Shown here one piece after another: positions 46,019 to 58,119 of a stretch of DNA of 64,000 nucleotides. A model generated the notes under the pieces. It saw only the letters and a program-made list of their open reading frames with translations. It was not told where the DNA came from and did not search any database. How positions within the stretch are numbered: position 1 is the stretch's first letter; each line of letters begins with the position of its first letter. The stretch comes from Sipunculus nudus (lineage: Eukaryota > Annelida > Sipuncula > Golfingiida > Sipunculidae), in NCBI GenBank assembly GCA_026874595.1, contig CM049312.1:76789429-76853428 (forward strand), in the 5' to 3' direction. A program made the position numbers and the translations under genes.

Positions 46019-48007
46019 CCGTATTCGACGTAATAAGCACCCCTCCCGTAATAAGCGCCCCCCCCACCGGATATGGGAGATCGCTTCATGAAACTAAAGG
46101 ATGAGCCATCCTAACCTCACTTTTCTCCCTAGCCAATATAACACAGGACAACGTAATGCTTTCATTCTCCCCGCCAAGCTTAAAAGTTACCACCAGTTTT
46201 TATTCAATCTCCGTTAAGCTTTATCATCTAATATAATAATAATATTAGTTACACATAACAGAATCAGTGGTCAAGTGTATCATAGATAACACTGAATGAC
46301 GGTGTCCGTGAAGGCAGACCCTTCAGGTGGCCATGCTAATCAGGTGACCTGAATTCAGGTACGTATGTGGATGTATTATGCAATGAAATATATATTACTT
46401 ACCGTATTTGCTCGTGTACAGGACGATAAATTTTATCCTAAAATATTGGCAAAGAAGGGCGGCCATCTTATACACTGGAACAAGTTTCTCAGCGTCCTCA
46501 GGGCCGCCAAGGATAATTTACGGCAATTTGAATTGTTACGTCGGCCGAACTTGATGCCGTGAATATCAGTGATCATGTCCGTATGGTGGTAATATACACT
46601 CAACAAAGAACATTACAATGCTTTGTTTTTGTTTGAATTTATCGTTTATACATCAGATTTCCATGTGCACATGGTTAAATAATTGGTAAGAAAACGTTTG
46701 CCCTTGCCGCATTGGCACAGGGATTTTAACTGAATCAATATATGAAAGCCCTTCTGACAGTAGAGCCAGTGAATTTACGCAACCAGGGACGGAATTGCGG
46801 AATTGACGGACCAATCCAATCCTGATAATATATAAGTTTTAATGTATTTTTTGCCAAAAAATATCTTGGCAATTCACTTGAAACATGTACACAGTGATGT
46901 AATTGTCGATGCCGCTGACAGCGTGCAGGGCTTACCCGTGTACTCAAGATCCCAGTGCCCTGGGTTAATCTGTGTGTATACAGCGCTCGTGCAAGGGATG
47001 CTGGGAACTTGCCTAACCAAGTGCCATCCAGTAGCACGTAATATGCATGTTAAAACAAGGATGATTTTTTTCATATTGTGCCGTATTTGCCGTATTAGCT
47101 GTCAGCTGGCTTGCACACTGACATACATGGAGACTCGCTCATGGCACTTCAATTACAAGACAACCATTAGCGCATTATAATTATAAATATGAAGTGGCCT
47201 TTCCTCAGGTGACAATGTTTGTCAAGTTTGTATTATTGGACTACGTCGAGAAATGAATGTATTATAACGAGTCAACAAAGTTCAAGAAAGGGACTGTGTT
47301 TCCGCGGGATATAAATATGACAAATTTCCTAACAGTTTTAAAACAAAACCGCGGATTTGGTTCGTATACGCACTGAAGTAAATATAATACGCTGGAGTCT
47401 GAGGGCTAGTATTTCAGTTTTTTTTTAAACTTTTGCATGTAATATCAAGCACAATGAAAGACAAAAAAGACAATTATTGTCGATGCCATTCCATGTCATT
47501 AATCGGCTCAGCTGTCAAAGGTATTTAGGCAAGGTGACTGACATAATCGGGGTACCAATGTCCCGTTTTATTTTTCTTCATCATTCAAATAAATACTGTT
47601 TTACATATTTTTATATGAACATTTTATATATTCTGCTACCTTATTAGGCGTTGACTTTTATAAAAGCGTTCATTTATTACCATCCTTATTTTTCCTCTTC
47701 ACCTGCAAAGGAAATCTCGAACTGTAGTCATTCAGACAATTCTCTCATGCAACACAAAATAAAGTCGTCTGCAAATCGGTATCACTTGGATTACACAACC
47801 ATTGTTAAATGATCATTGTTTTTTTTCTGAATTGTCCTGAATGTGCTGTGAAGTCAAAAACATGTACACAAGCCGCAGTGTTAAATTGGAGGATCGTAAT
47901 GCACTTTGGAAGTTGGCAGATGTTGGAGGGGCGTTTATTAGGGTATAAAAAAATTTGGAAAAATTTAATTTTGAGAGCGCCCGGGGCGCTTATTACGTCG
48001 AATACGG
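46019..48007. mobile_element. 2-kb TA-flanked TIR transposon (Tc1/mariner-type, non-autonomous)
   Basis: The left end CCGTATTCGACGTAATAAGC is matched by the exact inverse at the right end, and similarity extends to CGCCCC (GCACCCC on the left). TA duplications lie at 46017-46018 and 48008-48009. The interior is CpG-richer than the flanks and has frames of up to 112 codons on both strands, none with a recognisable transposase. Internal CCGTATTTGCTCGTG (about 46404) and CCGTATTTGCCGTATT (about 47082) resemble ends of related elements without partners, so nested remnants are possible. Confidence 0.85.
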
Positions 48008-48009
48008 TA

Positions 48010-48640
48010 TTTCAAATAAAATAAGTCAAAACAATTTTTTTTCACCTAAATGTCATATATTATCTTGTATTATTGGATATTGGAATGGATTTGGATATTA
48101 ATTGGCTAACAACTGAACTGTTCAAAGTTTGAATCCTGAATAACATTTTCTCTGATGTGTTACCTATTCATACATACCAGTAAGTGTGATTCTAAAATTA
48201 ACAATTAAATCAGATATCTCAAACTAATACAGTAAATTAGTAAGCCCCTATGACCAAGACGATTGAGCAATATACAGTGGTTGTCCTGTTGTTCTGTGAG
48301 GGTTTCAAATTCGTGATATTCGTAAAAGGGAAATTATTATGAAAATGAAACCTTCCTGAACTAGACACCTCATCTGCACAGGATGGCTGCTATTTATAAT
48401 GTAGCCACATTTTATGTTTGTTATCCACACGACAACGTCTGTATGTATATCATTTGATACACAAAAATGATATTGTAAATAATAACATTATGTTATGTTA
48501 TACGCTATGTTACCTACAAGTAAACATTCTAGAAATTGTGGCAGCTCAGACACCGAAAGGCTTGAATCTTAACAAATTATTATGTCGCCATTCTCCTTCA
48601 TTGAGAAATGATCATATTGTAATAAATATTCATTACCAGT
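48010..48640. other. Unannotated sequence
   Basis: No feature recognised. Confidence 0.4.
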
Positions 48641-48644
48641 ATGT

Positions 48645-48837
48645 TTATCTGTGAAAATGCTTAAGAGAAATATTATTAACAAACCAACATTTCAACATGC
48701 TTATTGTTGTTAAATAATCATGTGGGGCACAACTTTTGTGTTTGTGGCTGTAATCACTGATTTTTGTAGTGATAATTAGGAAATATTTCATGTAGGAAAT
48801 GAAAAGGTAGATGTTCAAAAGTTTATGTCAAGCCCTG
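48645..48837. mobile_element. Non-autonomous hAT-like element, copy 2 (left end missing)
   Basis: Aligns to the right half of the copies at 22826-23276 and 52373-52793, ending TTTATGTCAAGCCCTG. Confidence 0.6.
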
Positions 48838-48839
48838 CC

Positions 48840-49730
48840 ACCCTTTAAATAGTCAGAATATCTACGATAGTACTGTCACATGGCTGATTTTTTGTTATAT
48901 TATCTTGGTGACTTTATTGAGTAAGTCCTTGAAACTTTAACACATTATTTATTCTGTTGAACATAACACTACAGCTTCACAGATACAGGTTCCTGTTGAC
49001 ATTTTGGCTCACATTCTGGCTGAAGATCACAGTTTCACAGATACTTAACAGAACATAACAATCAAAAATACACAAATCTAATGTACACTTTCTGACATTT
49101 ACCAACAAGGAATAAATTAGTTATAACACCTCTGTCACAGTGCACATACACCAACAATCATATAAAGTAACAACCATCTATTTATGCACAAATTTACTAC
49201 TTTTATCAAACATGCAGGCATTTATCAAAACATGCAGGCATGATCCATACATGATAATGAACTACAGCAGTGTGCCTTATATTATCCAATCAGAACAAAG
49301 GAATTCACTGGTTCCACCAATCAGCATCGTTTCCTGTGGCACTTCTGGCAAGGTCGTCGATCCTTTGGGAAAGGTCCTAAACCTTAAACCAAAAAGCCCC
49401 TTAAAGAGAAGGCAATGTTTTACTTCTGTTCACAGTTCCACGGGGAATCTGACACTAATACTGAATGAGCCAGGAAGGAAAGACAATAATCTTTAAAAGC
49501 CTAAACATATCCCAGACATGAAATACACAAGGGGCTATCCCCGGCCAGAACTAATACCATTAAGTATTGATGATTAAAAAGCTTAGTTCTTAACCATCTG
49601 TGAGAGGTGTAACTGCTGAATGGAGTATCCTAAAAAGAAAACCTGAGGACTTGTACTGTGAGGTATGCATTTTTTATAACATTTAAAGGGGCCTTTACCA
49701 ATACCTGATGAGTATTCACTAAAGATAATC
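48840..49730. other. Unannotated sequence
   Basis: A 118-codon frame at 49140-49496 has no family or splice support. Nothing else recognised. Confidence 0.35.
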
Positions 49731-50120
49731 CAGCTTCTGTTGCTCAGGGGTAGAGCACAAGACTCAAAACTGGAAGAGTATGAGTTTAAATCTTAGCCTG
49801 GACTGGTGATATCTTTCACAGTTGGCCCCCACTGACACTCTGTAGGCTCAATGGAAAGGCCATGCCCAATGGCCATGTTTCACTCACAAAAGAGTGTGGG
49901 GCTCCTCCGTGGTATGACCCAGCAATAGGACAATTGCACAACCGCAGCCCACAGATGTAGTAGTCACCCAGCCTGGTTAACACCCTTTATAAAATGAAGG
50001 GAAGCATGTGATACTGCCCTGTCACACAGTCTGAAAACCAGAATTGAATTCTGCAAATGTAAATACTTAAGAGGTAAGCTAGCACTAAACTAGGGACCCA
50101 TGGGTCTCGACACTCAGCTG
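49731..50120 (+). repeat. S2 SINE-like element, complete with tail
   Basis: tRNA-like head (GTTGCTCAGGGGTAGAGCAC as A-box region, GAGTTTAAATCTTAGCC as B-box region), the S2 body, and a terminal module AGGGACCCATGGGTCTCGAC then ACTCAGCTG. This is the reference copy for the family in this window. Confidence 0.8.
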
Positions 50121-50129
50121 CATTTGTCT

Positions 50130-51425
50130 ATAAGGATATATGTTTATGAGGTTTTCAAAAATATTGGTCCTGTGATCAGTTTGAAGCCAACCTGTCTAAC
50201 CAAACTGGAGTTATCATCCATAAACTAATTTGTGAATGGATGGGCCCTGTGACCTCAACCTTTGACCTTATGACCCATAAATCAAAAGGAAAATACCCCT
50301 ATTGGCAGGTGCACCATACGTTGAGATGAAAAGTTTGGCTTAAAATGCATCCACAATCTTTTTAAAGTAGTGGGTCCTGTGACCTTGACCTTTGATCTCA
50401 TGACCCCAGAATCAACAGTTCTTACTTTAGTGGTGGGCCATATATAAGTCAAGTTTGAAACCAATATTTCAAACCAAACTGGTGTTATCATCTTGAAACT
50501 AATATGTGGATTGATGGCCCCCATGACCTTGACCTTGTGACCCCAAAATCCATAAATTATTGCCACTATTGGCAGGTGAGCAACATCTGGAAGATAGAAT
50601 GTTTGGGACAGAAAGTTTGGCTAAAAATACATCAACAATCTTTTTAAAGAAGTCAGTCCTGTGACCTTGACCTTTGGCCTTATGACCCCAAAATCAAAAG
50701 GGTTCTTACATTATTGGTGGGTCATATATAAGTCAAACTTGAAATCAATATGTCAATCCGAACTGGAGTTGTCATCCAGAAACAAATATGTGGACAGATG
50801 GGCCCCTGTGAAGATGACCTTTGACCTTGTGACCCCCAAATCAATCAGTTTCTTTCCCTATTGGCAGCTCAGCTAAATGTACAAGATGGAAGGTTTTGGA
50901 TGAAAAGTTTGGCTTAAAATGCAGCCCCAATCTTTTTAAAGAAATGAGTCCTGTGACCATGACCTTTGACCGTTGGACCCCAAAATCCACACGGTTCTTA
51001 CTTTAGTGGTGAGTCATATATAAGTTAAGTTTGAAACCAATATGTCAAACTAAACTGGAGTTATCATCTGGAAACTAATTTGTGAACAGATGGCCCCTGT
51101 GACCTTGACCTTTGACCTTGTGACCCCAAATTCATTTATGCTCTCCCCATACTGGCAAGTCAGCTAAATGTACAAAATGGAAAGTTTGGGATGAAAAGCT
51201 TGGCTTAAAATGCAGCCATAATCATTTTAAAAAAGTGAGTCCTGTGACCTTGACCTTTGACCTCATGACCCCAAAATCATATAGGTTCTTGCTTTAGTGG
51301 TGGGCCATATGTAAGTCAAGTTTGAAATCCATGTGTCAATACAACCTGGAGTTATCATCTGGAAACAAATTTGTGTGGATGGATGGATGGACAGCTAGAC
51401 AGACAAACAGACAGACAGGGTGATA
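50130..51425 (+). repeat. Family C array (~143-bp halves, ~285-bp dimer) with TGACCT repeats
   Basis: TGTGACCTTGACCTTTGACC-type blocks recur near 50250, 50380, 50520, 50660, 50815, 50954, 51100 and 51245. Flanking text alternates between 'GGTTCTTACTTTAGTGGTGG..CAAGTTTGAAA' and 'ATTGGCAGGT..AAAAGTTTGGCTTAAAATGCA'. The array ends in GGATGGATGGATGGACAG and AGACAGACAAACAGACAG, a tetranucleotide end like other pearl-type elements. Confidence 0.9.
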
Positions 51426-51539
51426 ACTATATGGCATCCACATGTGATCAATAAACACACCAGGTTTTGGGTCACTAGTTGTAATAACAGCTGAGAAACT
51501 GACATGATTGTTGTCATTTTATAGTAAAAAAATTTTTTT

Positions 51540-51930
51540 AAATATTTGTTAAAATAACAAAAAATACAGGTGGTGCCATCACTTTTCCGTAACTGACAAA
51601 ACTAGTCATGGTCAATATTCAAGGCAAGATTCATGACAATCTATGCACTAATTTTCAAGATATTGGAGGTTTTGTATTATATTTTTTATTATTCTGGGGG
51701 GGGGGTACTTTCAAGCCCCATAGCTCGGAGGATATGGGTCACAGTGACCTACTTTCAGGTTTCCAAGGAGTTTTTTTATTGACCTCCCTGGATATTCACT
51801 TAGAAGTTTCCAGGTCCAGCAGTTATGATTTGTGCCCTGCTAACAGACGGCCAGACGCCCGGACGGACGACGGACAAAGCGCCATTCCTATACCTCAGTT
51901 GACTTACAGTCAGCTGAGCTAAGAAATGGA
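51540..51930 (+). repeat. Family A pearl-like element, isolated copy
   Basis: Order: degenerate palindrome GGTGGTGCCATC, core, TTCTGGGGGGGGGGTAC, GGGTCACAGTGACCT, CAGACGCCCGGACGGACGAC, and the terminal hairpin at 51893-51920. Confidence 0.9.
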
Positions 51931-51934
51931 GGTA

Positions 51935-52370
51935 TTTACCTCGGATGACAAAAAATTAAAAAATAAAGATAATCCCTTTAACCTTTTATATAAATAAGCC
52001 TGAAAACACTGATCAAACCATGCACAGGCTGTCCATCTTGGTTATATCCGCGTGTTTATAACAAGTGGGGGCTCATAAAAATATTCCAAACATATTAATT
52101 AAACAAGAAAACCTGGCAGCAAGTCAGATGAACCAGGGTTTTGCACATGGGGTTTTGAAACTAATGACCTTCCAACTTCTACACAAATTTAATGCAACAC
52201 ACCAACTGAATTCAGTTTCTGAAATTTAATGCTTTTTTGTTTTTTTTTCAATGTGGGCGCATGTATGGTGTTTATACTAACAGTCTGTTGACATATAAGC
52301 ATATATATGCATTCATCACAGAGGTAAAATAAGAACCCTTCTTAGCAGGAATCATCTTAAGTTCATTTAA
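51935..52370. other. Unannotated sequence
   Basis: No feature recognised. Confidence 0.4.
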
Positions 52371-52372
52371 AT

Positions 52373-52793
52373 CAGGGCTCAACATTATCAGTTAACTGCT
52401 TGATCGGGCAAGTAAAAGTTTGAGAAAATAATGGCAGGGCAATGAATAGTGTGTTCCTACTTGCCCAACCTTAACACAAAAGCCTGAATCTTGGCTATTC
52501 TTAAGTTTGACACTTTCTTTTTTTATGAGAAGTTAAATCATATTTCAATACCTCTAGCTCAAATTACCCGTATGTTTTAATCTGTGCAAATGCTAAAGAG
52601 AAATATTATTAACAAAAAAATCATTTGAATATGTATATTGTTGCAAAACAGTCATGCAGATCACATTTTTTTGTGGTTGTGGCTGCGATCACTGACTTTG
52701 GTAGGACAAGTAAAAATTCACGTAGAGCAAGTAAACGCCAGTTGTCACTTTCCCTACTTGGTGAGTAATTTCAATAATAAATGTCGAGCCCTG
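52373..52793. mobile_element. Non-autonomous hAT-like element, copy 3
   Basis: Left end CAGGGCTCAACATT and right end AATGTCGAGCCCTG are inverted repeats with a single mismatch. CAGGGCTCGACATT-type ends are characteristic of hAT elements. The immediate 8-bp flanks (ATTTAAAT and ATTATGTG) do not match convincingly, so the target duplication is decayed or lost. Confidence 0.75.
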
Positions 52794-52794
52794 A

Positions 52795-54590
52795 TTATGT
52801 GCATAGAGTAAGCTTGAAATCACATAAATTCTACAGATAATGCAGATTAATTGCTAGATTTAAATTTTAAATATTTCTATGTAAATTAAGTGATATCATG
52901 TGACACGATACTTCATTAGTCTGAGTTGGGTAATACCTACCAAAATTTAGAGTCCAAAATTTGCTAAATGTGCCATTTACAAACTGAACACAGGTTTCTA
53001 CAATACATATACAGTTCTTAACATTACAGTTCAGTATAAAATGAATCCTTAGGACATCAGGCATGAAAAATTTCAGGCAAACATGCAGTCTCAAAAGAAG
53101 TCTCATAGATCAAAATTAGAATCTGCAATGTATTCTCAAGTCAAGCTGACAAAATTTCTGTTGGATGCAATGCATTTTAGGTGCTGCAACTGAGGGATGA
53201 ATTGTTAAAAATTCAACTGCAGTGCATTCTTAAGATATTCCTGAAAATCTAATCAAATTTATACACCACTAGACAAACCATTGTTTTCTCCAAAAAAAAA
53301 TCTCCTGCACATCTGATGTAAATCAGAAGGTCATAGGATGTAAACCATAAGGTCATTGTCTGCATCAGCCATAATTTACAATCTGTCAGGCAGGTTGAGA
53401 AATGGCAGCTCAACAGATATTAAATGTTGTGACAGATTTTTCATCTTGACACAGGGGACTTGGCTTTCAGAAGAAAAGGTCAAGTCCATATAAATTCACC
53501 AAAAACTTATGGCTTAAAGTTTATCAGTGTAAAAAAGCTGCATATGGAACAACTAATTTCAATGCACCAATGTATGCTGGGTAATATATACCATGCAGGA
53601 TCACTAATATGTGTTTATCTTGCATACAGAATATATATAGTCTAGAAGAAACATTATCAGTTGCCTTTTACTGACTTAGGTCATGACATAAAACACGTCT
53701 CGCATTTTCTGATGACAGCTAAAGATGAGTCTAAATCCATATTTGTCATTTTCATTTGTCAAGATTTACTCAGCCAATGAAAATGGTAGTTTCAGGAAAA
53801 AAAGGCAATATAGCTTTGCCTCACTGTAAATCCCAATATAAAAGTTATCTGTTTAAAAAGATATCTGTTAAGGCAAGAGAAGTTTTATTACCTATAAATA
53901 GCCAATGAAGAGAATAATATTCAGTACAATGCACTTTCAGATAAATGCACAGGTATATGTACTGTACATTGACAACTGAGAACAACCTATTGTATGTCTG
54001 GCCAATCCTATCTTATCTGACTGTCACCTTACTAGGTTTCTCAATTTTCTTCTCTGAACACAGACTCACTTGACAGTTATCTTATTAATGTTGCCATGCT
54101 GCAAATTCAAAACAGGATGTCATTAGCAGAAGTGGGGGGTAAATGTTCTCTATAAGATGTAATACAAATTGATAGCACATATTTTACACACATGGCAATA
54201 CTTGTAATGGAAATTGTAAATCTGTGGTTATATCCAATTCAGGAAACTGTCATTTGCTGAACTGTCATAATCCAGTGTTCACACAAAAAATTCAGATGGT
54301 ATTTTTGCATGCAATACTCCTGGCTTCAATGGGTTTATAGCATCCAGTAGAATGTAGAAACAATAGCAACAGACAGTTCAATAACAGACTGGTGATGGTT
54401 TTAATACTGATTCTGCAGCTGCAACGTGAATAACTGCATGGAAGACTCACATGTATACATTCTGACCCGCAGTATGCTCAGCATAATTTTGTGGAATGTA
54501 AAATTACTTCAAAAGCAAAAAGCAAAATGTTATAATCTTGCTAAAAACATGAGGATTCACTACATTGTCTTAAAGTCAACTATTCACCTA
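52795..54590. other. Unannotated sequence
   Basis: No exon, array or RNA recognised. Confidence 0.4.
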
Positions 54591-54592
54591 CC

Positions 54593-54680
54593 GTAAAAGT
54601 TGTTGTAGAAGTCGTATCCTTATTACAAGTCGCACCCTGACTTTTAGGATCCCCATGGGGAATAGCCGTTAAAGGTTTTT
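54593..54680. mobile_element. One-ended TIR remnant (CCGTA-type)
   Basis: TACCGTAAAAGTTGTTGTAG followed by AAGTCGTATCC and AAGTCGCACCC resembles the ends of TA-targeted CCGTA-terminus elements such as 26311 and 46019. No matching opposite end was found. Confidence 0.3.
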
Positions 54681-54779
54681 TTTTTGTTATAGGTACCCTT
54701 TCCTATAGATTTCAGGTGATTTCTGTCTTACTTTGCATACACATTAATGAACTCTAGGTAATTACCATTGGGAAATGCT

Positions 54780-55260
54780 CCTAAAACACCTCTGTGACAG
54801 ATGTATGAGCTTGTTTATCTACAAGCTGTTAGTAAACACAGCAATGTTGACAAACAGAAAAATATGGTAATTGGTAACCTGAGGTGGTTGGTTGCAAATA
54901 TGGAGATGTTAAATGCAGCTCGTTAGTTTCAAAACGCCCTTTGCAAAAATCTAGTTTTTCTGACTTGCCACCAGATGTGGAATGTGTTCAATTGGTGATT
55001 CAGGGTGGTTGGTTGCAAATATGCAGAAGCTGAATGGTCACTAGTTGCTAACACCCTTTGCAAAACTGTGGTTCATCTGACTTGCCACCAGATGCCCTTA
55101 CTATATGTGTTTCATTGGATTATTTTGGTAGCCCCCCTCCCCCCCCCCCCCATTACAAACATGTGGCAATAAACAAAAAGCAAACAGCCTGTGTGTAGTA
55201 GGATAGGCATTTTCTGGCCTTTTTTTATAAAAGGTTCAAAGACAAATCTTTAGTTAATAG
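54780..55260. repeat. Family J dispersed repeat, copy 2, with internal duplication
   Basis: Matches 42410-42800. The 'GGTGGTTGGTTGCAAATATG..CTTTGCAAAA..GACTTGCCACCAGATG' portion is present twice (about 54890-54975 and 55005-55095). Followed by a C-run at 55139-55150. Confidence 0.65.
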
Positions 55261-55264
55261 ACAT

Positions 55265-57280
55265 CATATACTGGAATAGACCTCCTTAAAACCTATATCT
55301 CTAACATTTGCTGAGAATGTACATACAGCTTATTGTGCACATGCCAATGGCACACATGACAATTTTTACTAACAATATCTACTCATTTGAAACCAGCTAT
55401 TATAATATACCATGGAAATGTGAAGTCAGAAAAAACTGTGGCGTAAAATGAGTTGAATGTCATTTTACCCTATGGACAAAATACAACTAGTTCTTTCACA
55501 GCTATATGTAATATAATAAAAGGCAATTAATCAGAATCTTAATTCATGAACTTAATAAAACTTTGAATCACAGGTTTATATAGTCAGTATATTAATAACT
55601 GGGTATTTCATTATTGCTGCATATCAGCCAAATATCTTTATGTCTGTTTGATATTTCCAATCTAAAATATCTGGTTGAAATATAACATTAACTGGGGTTA
55701 TTATTTTCAATATATGATATTCAGTCAAAACACAATCCCAGAAAATTGCTACATACCAATGGTTTCAAATAATTTTTACAACTGAAAAAAATCTTTCTCA
55801 CTAATTCAATTTTAAAAAAAAAACCTTAAACATGTTGCAAGTGATCTAGAGAAAGCTATTTGTGAGCAGAATTGACAATTCCAGCAGCAAGGCCAACAAG
55901 AATACAAAATATTTACAGAAGACCTGATCAATATATCATGGCAAATAAAGCTCCCCATTTGTTCCTGTATGACTCTTCCTGTATTTATAGATACTTTGTG
56001 CTCTCTGTTTAGATATTTTCTTTTTTTTTGTCTGAAAAAGAGACACAACAGTATTCAGTTAGACTGAAGAGAGATGATAGTCTTTTTATGTCTGGTCAGT
56101 GATGTGTGTACATGGTTGATCGGTAATGTTGACAGGCTGCATGACTCTACGGGAATGTCCATTAACTTCAGACAACCTCTTCAGGGACCTGTTTTTAGAT
56201 GCCTCTATAATCCTCTTTGAAGTACACCAGATCTCAGCGTGGCCCAGTTCTTGAGAGACAGTTTATGAGAGCAGAAGCCAGTCTATATGGATCTTATGAT
56301 AAACCCCACTGGCCCATCATCATATTCTTTAAAAATACCTCACATCCCACATCTGATGCTATTTATCAACCACATCTCTGGAGTACAGCGGTACAATGTA
56401 TAACGCCATATGGATTTGGCAGCGAGCTCTAAAGACTCGTTTAGATCCCTCTTCTTCAGGGAAAAGATTTAGATTGTCCAGTGATGTCTTAACTTGGCTC
56501 TTACCTCCATATACAACTAAACCTCTGGAAGTGCCTCCCAGCACAGAGATCAATAAGAGATCAGAATCTATGAGATCAGGGCTCTGTGTCAGTCCCTAAT
56601 GTTAACTGTGTTAATGACCTGTCCTGAATGTAAGTTCTTGTTGCCAGTGCAGCTGGGTGACAGTGTAACATTTAGACAAAGTTGTCACCTGCTGGTCACC
56701 ACTCACAACCTAGTAATATGGAGGTTAGGACACACCAAATAATTAATAGTTCTACAAAATTACCATCCCTGTATTTTTTTTTTTTTTTTGTAATTGAGCC
56801 CCAGGTTCTGAGTGACATTACTTACTGATGCACTTGCTTCAATCCCCTTCAAAGTATTAATAAGGATATCATGAAATATGGACTAATTTTTGTATTTTTC
56901 AAGTGCACTGGCCACTTTAAGAACTAGGCTAATTTCTGTACTCTTAAATCTTAATGCAAATTTGGAAAATACCACATATTTTGACTGGTAATAAAAATTG
57001 GCTGGTAGGTCAGAAGATATGATACATATTAGTTCTTATACACAATATGATATACAAACTGATTTTTTTGTTGTGAGGCAACAATCTATCTCTAAAGTTA
57101 GTCATAGTCTCTCTGTTTCTCTGACACAAGACATACTTTATTTGCATTCTGAAGTGAAAGTTTGTGTTGAAAGGACACACTCTGTGAAATGTTTGATCCT
57201 TACATCTATGACATGGACCAAATGCCTGACAGCATGTTAACATGTTAATAGCAAGGGCGCATCATACGCTCATTGCATGT
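55265..57280. other. Unannotated sequence
   Basis: At 56217-56599 both strands are open for about 65-70 codons and some translations look protein-like, but no splice sites or family could be assigned. A poly-T run lies at 56773-56789. Confidence 0.35.
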
Positions 57281-57284
57281 CTTG

Positions 57285-57480
57285 TGATCTTTGACCTCAA
57301 TCAGTATGCACCAGTTTTGCTGAATATTTAACTTATATCAGATTTTTGCTTAGTCTTCATGATGCCACCAAAGTAAGGGTCAGACAACTAATTGGTAAAA
57401 AGTTGTAGTGAGTTTGGATGGACAACAGACGGACTGTGGGTCATCACTATGATACGTCTCGTCAGAGATAGGCATATTAA
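57285..57480 (+). repeat. Family K-like fragment with tetranucleotide tail
   Basis: Shares 'TTTGACCTCA', 'TTTTGCTGAATATTTAA' and 'AAAAGTTGTAGTGAGTTTGG' with family K, then GACAACAGACGGACTGTGGG. Confidence 0.5.
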
Positions 57481-57484
57481 AACC

Positions 57485-58115
57485 TGGGCTGGCTCCCACT
57501 ATGACACTCCAGGCACACACCAGATTTATTAATTAGGAACAAAACTAGCACCATGCAGACTAAACAACAAAGAATATTTTTTTCAGATATTTCAAAGTAC
57601 TCTTGTGAAATATAGATGCATGAAATTATCACCCAAAAAGAACTATACAATATGCAATAAATCTTACCTGCAAGTCAGGAGCAATTAGGTGTAAAGATTG
57701 ATTGCTTTTGTTGGCCAAGGGGAAAATGATATTCAGTACTCAAATATTAATAATCCTCACAAAAATAAGACAATTACATTTGCAGCAACCATGTGTGCCA
57801 CTCCCACTACCTCGCAAGTTATTGTGATAAATCAATGTCCTGGAGAAAAAATTCATGTTCACTTGGAAAAGAAAACTGATTGCTTACTGAATTCTCACAC
57901 AGAAGAAAAATAATTAATTGACCCCACAAAGACAAGCTGACAGGTTCCTGACCAATTCATTCTAAAGTACGAGCTAATGTCAAAGAGCAGATGGCACTCT
58001 CATTTGACAAATATATATTTTTAAGGTCTTAGATCAAACTTGGCTTCCATTAACTCTTTTCCATATGTTAAAGCTTCAGGACTGTAATGAATACTACTTT
58101 AAGATGAAACATAAA
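57485..58115. other. Unannotated sequence
   Basis: No feature recognised. Confidence 0.4.
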
Positions 58116-58119
58116 GTTA

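Noticed and set aside
46365-47180. Frames of 65-112 codons inside the 2-kb TIR element
   Set aside because: No DDE transposase or helix-turn-helix signature could be seen; overlapping frames on both strands.
56217-56599. Overlapping frames on both strands with partly protein-like sequence
   Set aside because: No splice borders, start context or family signature; equal quality on both strands makes coding unlikely.
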